A DNA stretch of 64,000 nt from the NCBI GenBank assembly GCA_037974665.1, contig CM075767.1, forward strand, positions 30,901,498 through 30,965,497, written 5' to 3'. The translations under genes and the position numbers were made by a program. The DNA is from Ehretia macrophylla (Eukaryota > Streptophyta > Magnoliopsida > Boraginales > Ehretiaceae). How positions within the stretch are numbered: position 1 is the first letter of the stretch; each line of letters begins with the position of its first letter. The notes beneath the pieces were generated by a model. That model worked only from the letters and a program-made list of their open reading frames with translations. It was not told where the DNA came from and did not search any database. Shown in pieces: positions 58,165 to 64,000 of this stretch.

Positions 58165-58610
58165 CTGGGCCCGCAAACCGAGGGCATAGGGCTTGTGACC
58201 AGGTCTCCGTCGCTCTGGTGCCCATACCTTTTGATCCGTAAGGAGTTACGCGGCGCACAGCATACCGTTGGAAATCTCTCCGAGAGCTCTACGACGGGGG
58301 CAGCGAGCTTGCTCGCTGTTCCCTTTTTGGAGCCCAAAATCCAACGTTTTCATCAGTTTCGTGCCACTTTTCTTATTAAGCTCTATTTTTTAGTCCCGGA
58401 TCGTACGTCATGAGCTATTAAAAGGACAACTACCTTACTCGCTGGACATTAGAGGGCCCTACAATGCGTCGATATCACGTCTTGCGAGGATGCTGCGTTG
58501 TTGAAGCGGATGGGTTGTTGTTAAGCCCATTGGGCCTTCTGAATGGGCCATCTCTCTAGGCTGGGATTGTGAAATGTTAACACAAAAAGGAATTCTACCC
58601 CCAACATGTC

Positions 58611-58729
58611 GGGTGCGATAATACCAACACTAATGCACCGGATCCCATCAGAACTCCGAAGTTAAGCATGCTTGGGCGAGAGTAGTACTAGAATGGGTGA
58701 CCCCCTGGGAGGTCCTCGTGTTGCACCCC
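58611..58729 (+). rRNA. 5S rRNA: 5S rRNA gene copy 63
   Basis: First gene after element B. Variants C10A, G17A, G58A, G82A, A101G. Confidence 0.95.
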
Positions 58730-59286
58730 CCTTTTCAATTTTTTTTCGTCCGGCTAGGGTTGCCAAGATACTTTATCCACCACATTTCTATTATCGAATC
58801 CCACGGCACCTTGGGCAAGACAACTTCGCTTCACGTGGAGGCTGGGCCCGCAAACCGAGGGCGTAGGGCTTGTGACCAGCTCTCCGTCGCTCCGGTGCCC
58901 ATAACTTTTGATCCGTAAGGAGTTACGAGGCGCACAGCATACCGTTGAAAAGCTCTCCGAGAGCTCTACGACGGGGGCAGCGAGCATTCTCGCTGTGCCA
59001 TTTTTGGAGCCCAAATCGAACATTTTCATCAGTTTCGAGCCACTTTTCTTATTATGCTCAGCTTTTTCATCCCAGATCGTACGTCGTGAGCCGTTAAAAG
59101 GACGACAACCTTACTCGCTGGACATTAGAGGGCCCTACAATGCGTCGATATCACGTCTTGCGAGGATGCTGTGTTGTTGAAGCGGATGGGTTGTTGTGAA
59201 GCCCGTTGGGCCTTCTGAATAGGCCATCTCTCTAGGCTAGGACTCTGAACCATTAACACAAAAAGGAATTCTACCGCCAATATGAC

Positions 59287-59405
59287 GGGTGCGATCATAC
59301 CAGCACTAATGCACCGGATCCCATCAGAACTCTGAAGTTAAGCATGCTTGGGCGAGAGTAGTACTAGGATGGGTAACCCCCTGGGAAGTCCTCGTGTTAC
59401 ACCCC
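59287..59405 (+). rRNA. 5S rRNA: 5S rRNA gene copy 64
   Basis: Variants C47T, G58A, G89A, G113A. The first three are CpG-type or box C changes. Confidence 0.95.
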
Positions 59406-59963
59406 CCTTTTCAAATTTTTTTCCTCCGGTTAGGGTTGCCAAGATACTTTATCCACCACATTTCTATTATCGAATCCCACGGCACCTTGGGCCAGACAAC
59501 TACGCTTCACGTGGAGGCTGGGCCCGCAAACCGAGGGCGTAGGGCTTGTCACCAGATCTCCGTCGCTCCGGTGCCCATAACTTTTGATCTGTTAGGAGTT
59601 ATGCGGCGCACAGCATACCGTTGGGAAGGTCTCCGAGAGCTCTACGACGGGGGCAGCAAGCTTGTGCGCTGTGCCCTTTTTGGAGCCCAACATCGAACGT
59701 TTTCATCAGTATCGGGCCACTTTTCTTATTAAGCTCTGTTGTTCCGTCAAGGATCATACATCGTGAGCTGTTAAAAGGATGACAACCTTACTCGCTATAC
59801 ATTAGAGGGCCCTACAATGTGTCGATATCACATCTTGCGAGGATGCTATGTTGTTGAAGCGGATGGGTTGTTGTTAAGCCCATTGGGCCTTCTGAATGGG
59901 CCATCTCTCTAGGCTGGGACAGTGAACCGTTAACACAAAAAGGAATTCTACCCCCAACATGAC

Positions 59964-60082
59964 GGGTGTGATCATACCAGCAATAATGCACCGGATCCCA
60001 TCAAAACTCCGAAGTTAAGCGTGCTTGGGCGAGAGTAGTACTAGGATGGGTGACCCCCTGGGAAGTCCTCGTGTTGCACCCC
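59964..60082 (+). rRNA. 5S rRNA: 5S rRNA gene copy 65
   Basis: Variants C6T, C20A, G41A; promoter boxes intact. Confidence 0.96.
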
Positions 60083-60639
60083 CCTTTTCAATTTTTTTTC
60101 TCCGGTTAGGGTTGCCAAGATAGTTTATCCACCACATTTCTATTATCAAATCGCACGGCACCTTGGGCAAGACAACTTCGCTTCACGTGGAGGCTGGGCC
60201 TACAAACCGAGGGCGTAGGGCTTGTGACCAGGTCTCCGTCGCTCCGGTGCCCATAACTTTTGATCCGTATGGAGTTATGCGGCGCACAGCATACCGTTGG
60301 AAAGCACTCTGACAGCTCTACGACGGGGGCAGCGAGTTTGCTCGCTGTGCCCTTTTTGGAGCCCAGAATCAAACGTTTTCATCAGTTATGTGCTACTTTT
60401 CTTATTAAGCTCTGTTTTTTCATCCCGGATCGTATGTCGTGAGCTGTTAAAAGGACGACAACCTTACTCGCTGGACATTAGAGGGCCCAACAATGCGTCG
60501 ATATCACGTCTTGCGAGGATGTTGTGTTGTCGAAGCGGATGGGTTATTGTTAATCCCATTGGGCCTTCTGAATGGGCCATCTCTCTAGGCTGGGACTGTG
60601 AACCGTTAACACAAAAAGGAATTCTACCCCCACCATGAC

Positions 60640-60758
60640 GGTTGCGATCATACCAGCACAAATACACCGGATCTCATCAGAACTCTGAAGTTAAGCATGC
60701 TTGGGCGAGAGTAGTACTAGGATGGGTGACCTCCTGGAAAGTCCTCGTGTTGCATACC
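60640..60758 (+). rRNA. 5S rRNA: 5S rRNA gene copy 66, degenerate
   Basis: Ten variants: G3T, T21A, G25A, C35T, C47T, G58A, C93T, G99A, C116T, C117A. Helix I is disrupted on both sides. C93T happens to match the base (T93) usual in many other plant 5S genes. Confidence 0.93.
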
Positions 60759-61316
60759 CCTTTTCAATTTTTTTTCCTCCGGTTAGGGTTGCCAAGATAC
60801 TTTATCCACCACATTTCTATTATCGAATCCCACGGCACCTTGGGCAAGACAACTTCGCTTCACATGGAAGCTGGGCCCGCAAATCGAGGGCGTAGGGCTT
60901 GTGACCAGGTCTTCGTCGCTCCAGTGCCCATAACTTTTGATCCGTAAGGAGTTACGCGGCGCACAGCATACCGTTGGAAAGCTCTCTGAGAGCTCTACGA
61001 CGGGGGCAGCTAGCTTGCTTGATGTGCCTTTTTTGGAGCACAAAATCGAACGTTTTCATCAGTTTCGTGCCACTTTTCTTATTAAGCTCTATTTTTTCGT
61101 CCCGGATCGTACGTCGTGAGCTGTTAAAAGGACGACAACCTTACTCGCTGGACATTAGAGGGCCCTACAATGCGTCGATATCACGTCTTGCGAGGATGCT
61201 GCGTTGTTGAAGCAGAAGGGTTGTTGTTAAGCCCATTGGGCCTTCTGAATGGGCCATCTCTCTAGGCTGGGACTGTGAACCGTTAACACAAAAAGGAATT
61301 CTACCCCCACCATGAT

Positions 61317-61435
61317 CGGTGCGATCATACCAGCACTAATGCACCGGATCCCATAAGAACTCCGAAGTTAAGCGTGCTTGGGTGAGAGTAGTACTAGGAT
61401 GGGTGACCCCCTGGAAAGTCCTCGTGTTGCACACC
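61317..61435 (+). rRNA. 5S rRNA: 5S rRNA gene copy 67
   Basis: Variants G1C, C39A, C67T, G99A, C117A. Close to copy 62 on the far side of element B. Confidence 0.95.
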
Positions 61436-61993
61436 CCTTTTCAATTTTTTTTCCTCCGGTTAGGGTTGCCAAGATGCTTTATACACCAAATTTCTATTAT
61501 CGAATCCCACGGCACCTTTGGCAAGACAACTTCGCTTCACATGGAAGCTGGGCCCGCAAACCGAGGGCGTAGGGCTTGTGACCAGGTCTCCGTTTCTCCG
61601 GTGCCCATAACTTTTGATCCGTAAGGAGTTACGCGGCGCACAGCATACCGTTGGAAAGCTCTCCGAGAGCTCTACGACGGGTGTAGCTAGCTCGCTTGCT
61701 ATGCCCTTTATGGAGCCCAAAATCGAACGTTTTCATCAGTTTCGGGCCACTTTTCTTATTAAGCTCTCTTTTTTCATCCCGTATAGTTCGTCGTTAGCTG
61801 TTAAAAGGACGACTACCTTACTCGCTAGACATTAGAGGGCACTACAATGCGTCGATATCACATCTTGCGAGGATGCTACGTTGTTGAAGCGGATGGGTTG
61901 TTGTTAAGCCCATTGGGCCTTCTGAATGGGCCATCTCTCTAGGCTGGGACTGTGAAACATTAACACAAAAAGGAATTCTACCACCAATATGAC

Positions 61994-62112
61994 GGGTGCG
62001 ATCATACCAGCACTACTGCACCGGATCCCATAAGAACTCTGAAGTTAAGCATGCTTGGGCGAGAGTAGTACTAGGATGGGTGACCCCCTAGGAAGTCCTC
62101 GTGTTTCACCCC
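61994..62112 (+). rRNA. 5S rRNA: 5S rRNA gene copy 68
   Basis: Variants A23C, C39A, C47T, G58A, G97A, G113T. Confidence 0.95.
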
Positions 62113-62668
62113 CTTTTCAAATTTTTTTCCTCCGGTTAGGGTTGCCAAGATACTTTATCCCCCACATTTCTATTATCGAATCCCACGGCACCTTGGGCAA
62201 GACAACTTCGCTTCACGTGGAGGCTGGGCCCGCAAACCGAGGGCGTAGGGCTTGTCACCAGGTCTCCGTCGCTCCGGTGCCCATAACTTTTGATCTGTAA
62301 GGAGTTACGCGGCGCATAGCATACCGTTGGAAAGCTCTCTGAGAGCTCTACGATGGGGGCAGCAAACTTGCTCACTTTGCCCTTTTTGGAGCCCAAAATC
62401 GAACGTTTTCATCAGTTTCTGGCAACTTTTCTTATTAAGCTCTGTTTTTCCGTCCCGGATCGTATGTCGTGAGCTGTTAAAAGGACGACAACCTTACTCG
62501 CTGGATAGTAGAGGGCACTACAATGCGTCGATATCATTTCTTGCGAGGATGCTGCATAGTTGAAGCAGATGGGTTGTTGTAAAACCCATTGGGCCTTCTG
62601 AATGGGCATCTCTCTAGGCTGGGACTGTGAACCGTTAGCACAAAAAGGAATTCTACCGCCAACATGAC

Positions 62669-62786
62669 GGGTTCGATCATACCAGCACTAGTGCACCGGA
62701 TCCCATCAGAACTCCGAAGTTTAGCGTGCTTGGGCGAGAGTAGTACTAGGATGGGTGTCCCCTAGGAAGTCCTCATGTTACACCCC
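62669..62786 (+). rRNA. 5S rRNA: 5S rRNA gene copy 69, one base short
   Basis: 118 bp: one C is missing from the C-run at 91-95. Variants G5T, A23G, A54T, A90T, G97A, G108A, G113A. Confidence 0.93.
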
Positions 62787-63344
62787 CCTATTAAATTTTT
62801 TTTCCTCCGGTTAGGGTTGCCAAGATACTTTATCCACCACATTTCTATTATCGAATCCCACGGCACCTTGGGCGAGACAACTTCAATTCACGTGGAGGCT
62901 GGGCCCGTAAACCGAGGGCGTAGGGCTTATCACCAGGTCTCCGTCGCTCCGGTGCCCATAACTTTTGATATGTAAGGAGTTACGCAGCGCACAACATACT
63001 GTTGGAAAGCACTTTGAGATCTCAACGACAGGGGTAGCAAACTTGCTTGTTGGGCCCTTTTTGGAGCCCATAATCGAACGTTTTCATCAGTTTCAGGCCA
63101 CTTTTCTTATTAAGCTCTGTTTTTCCGTCCCGGATCGTATGTCGTGAGCTGTTAAAAGGAAGACAACCTTACTCGCTAGACATTAGAGGGCCCTACAATG
63201 CGTCGATATCACGTCTTGCGAGGATGCTGCGTTGTTGAAGCGGATGGGTTATTGTTAAGCCCATTGGGCCTTCTGAATGGGCCATCTCTCTAGGCTGGGA
63301 CTGTGAAGCGTTAACACAAAAAGGAATTCTACCCCCAACATGAC

Positions 63345-63463
63345 CGGTGCGATCATACCAGCACTAATGCACCGGATCCCATCAGAACTCCGAAGTTAAG
63401 CGTGCTTGGGCGAGAGTAGTACTAGGATGGGTGACCCCCTAGGAAGTCCTCGTGTTGCACCCC
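63345..63463 (+). rRNA. 5S rRNA: 5S rRNA gene copy 70
   Basis: Variants G1C and G97A only. Last complete gene; 537 bp of its spacer are in the window. Confidence 0.97.
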
Positions 63464-64000
63464 CCTTTTCAATTTTTTTTCCTCTGGTTAGGGCTGCCAA
63501 GATACTTTATCCACCACATTTCTATTATTGAATCCCACGGCACCTTGGGCAAGACAACTTCGCTTCAGGTGGAGGCTGGGCCTGCAAACCGAGGGCGTAG
63601 GGCTTGTCACCAGGTCTCCGTCGCTCCGGTGCCCATAACTTTTGATCCGTAAGGAGTTAAGCGGCGCACAACATATCGTTGGAAAGCACTCCGAGAGCTC
63701 TACGACGGGGGGCAGTGAGCTTGCTCGCTGTGCTCTTTTTGGAGCCCAAAATCGAACGTTTTCATCAGTTTCGTGCCACTTTTCTTATTAAGCTCTATTT
63801 TTTCGTCCCGGATCGTACGTCGTGAGATGTTAAAAGGACGACAACCTTACTCGCTAGACATTAGAGGGCCCTACAATGCGTCGATATCACGTCTTGCGAG
63901 GATGCTGCGTTGTTGACGCGGATGGGTTGTTGTTAAGCCCATTGGGCCTTCTGAATGGGCCATCTATCTTGGCTGGGACTGTGAAGCGTTAACACAAAAA

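Larger units (their letters stand above)
58165..64000 (+). repeat. 5S rDNA tandem array, segment 3 (rest of unit 62 to unit 70)
   Basis: Eight genes in regular 675-677 bp spacing. The window stops in spacer 70 at CGTTAACACAAAAA, about 21 bases before the next gene would start, so the array continues to the right. Confidence 0.97.

Noticed and set aside
325-62396. Recurring open frame of about 86 codons on the - strand in many units (for example 2354-2614, 41707-41967)
   Set aside because: It lies across the spacer at the same place in each unit and is often interrupted in others. Its recurrence is explained by the tandem repeat, and it resembles no protein family I know.
243-63652. Recurring + strand frames of 60-84 codons, some starting inside the 5S gene
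   Set aside because: They run from 5S gene sequence into the spacer or overlap each other in different frames. These are shadows of the repeated unit, not genes.
59-64000. Regular repeats considered as a CRISPR array or satellite
   Set aside because: The unit is 677 bp with a complete 5S gene and homogeneous spacers. This is rDNA, not CRISPR or an anonymous satellite.
1-64000. A new defence or gene-cluster system
   Set aside because: No protein-coding operon or accessory gene cluster is visible; the whole window is 5S rDNA and two LTR elements.

Overview
The window is a plant 5S ribosomal DNA array. It holds 70 copies of the 5S rRNA gene, all on the + strand, in head-to-tail units of about 677 bp: a 119-bp gene, then about 558 bp of spacer. 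The gene has the land-plant sequence, with a box A region around GTTAAGCGTGCTTGGG, a box C region around TACTAGGATGGGTGACC, and T-runs just downstream. This, the tRNA-iMet-type primer sites and the long-LTR retrotransposons point to a flowering-plant nuclear genome. The species cannot be told from the sequence alone. I see no protein-coding gene; the many short open frames are by-products of the repeated unit.

Layout: 1 to about 58 is not array sequence, so a junction lies at the left edge. Units 1-29 run to 19179. Element A (19180-25028) is a Ty3/gypsy-like LTR retrotransposon on the + strand that interrupts spacer 29, with a 5-bp target duplication CGCTG. Units 29 (rest) to 62 run from 25029 to 47211. 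Element B (47212 to about 58164) is a second, larger LTR retrotransposon on the - strand that interrupts spacer 62. Units 62 (rest) to 70 run to the window end, which falls about 20 bases short of the next gene. Both elements have 2.4-4 kb LTRs and short internal regions with no recognisable gag or pol, so they look non-autonomous. Their LTR pairs are very alike, so the insertions look recent. They share sequence blocks and termini and are probably distant members of one lineage.

The array is unusually uneven for rDNA. By my reading no gene copy matches the window consensus exactly; copies carry 1 to about 10 changes, many of them C-to-T or G-to-A at CpG sites. The gene is about as variable as the spacer, which fits a heavily methylated, weakly used or decaying locus rather than the main source of 5S rRNA. 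The order of variants records how the array grew. There is a 2003-bp three-unit tandem duplication whose junction lies inside a hybrid 5S gene (copy 8), two separate two-unit duplications, a four-unit block repeated 9.47 kb away, and two interleaved spacer subtypes.

Each spacer also carries conserved structure: T-run terminators, a telomere-like GGTTAGGGTT motif, two strong inverted repeats (one hit by element A), and a pair of TGGGCC motifs about 70 bp upstream of the next gene.
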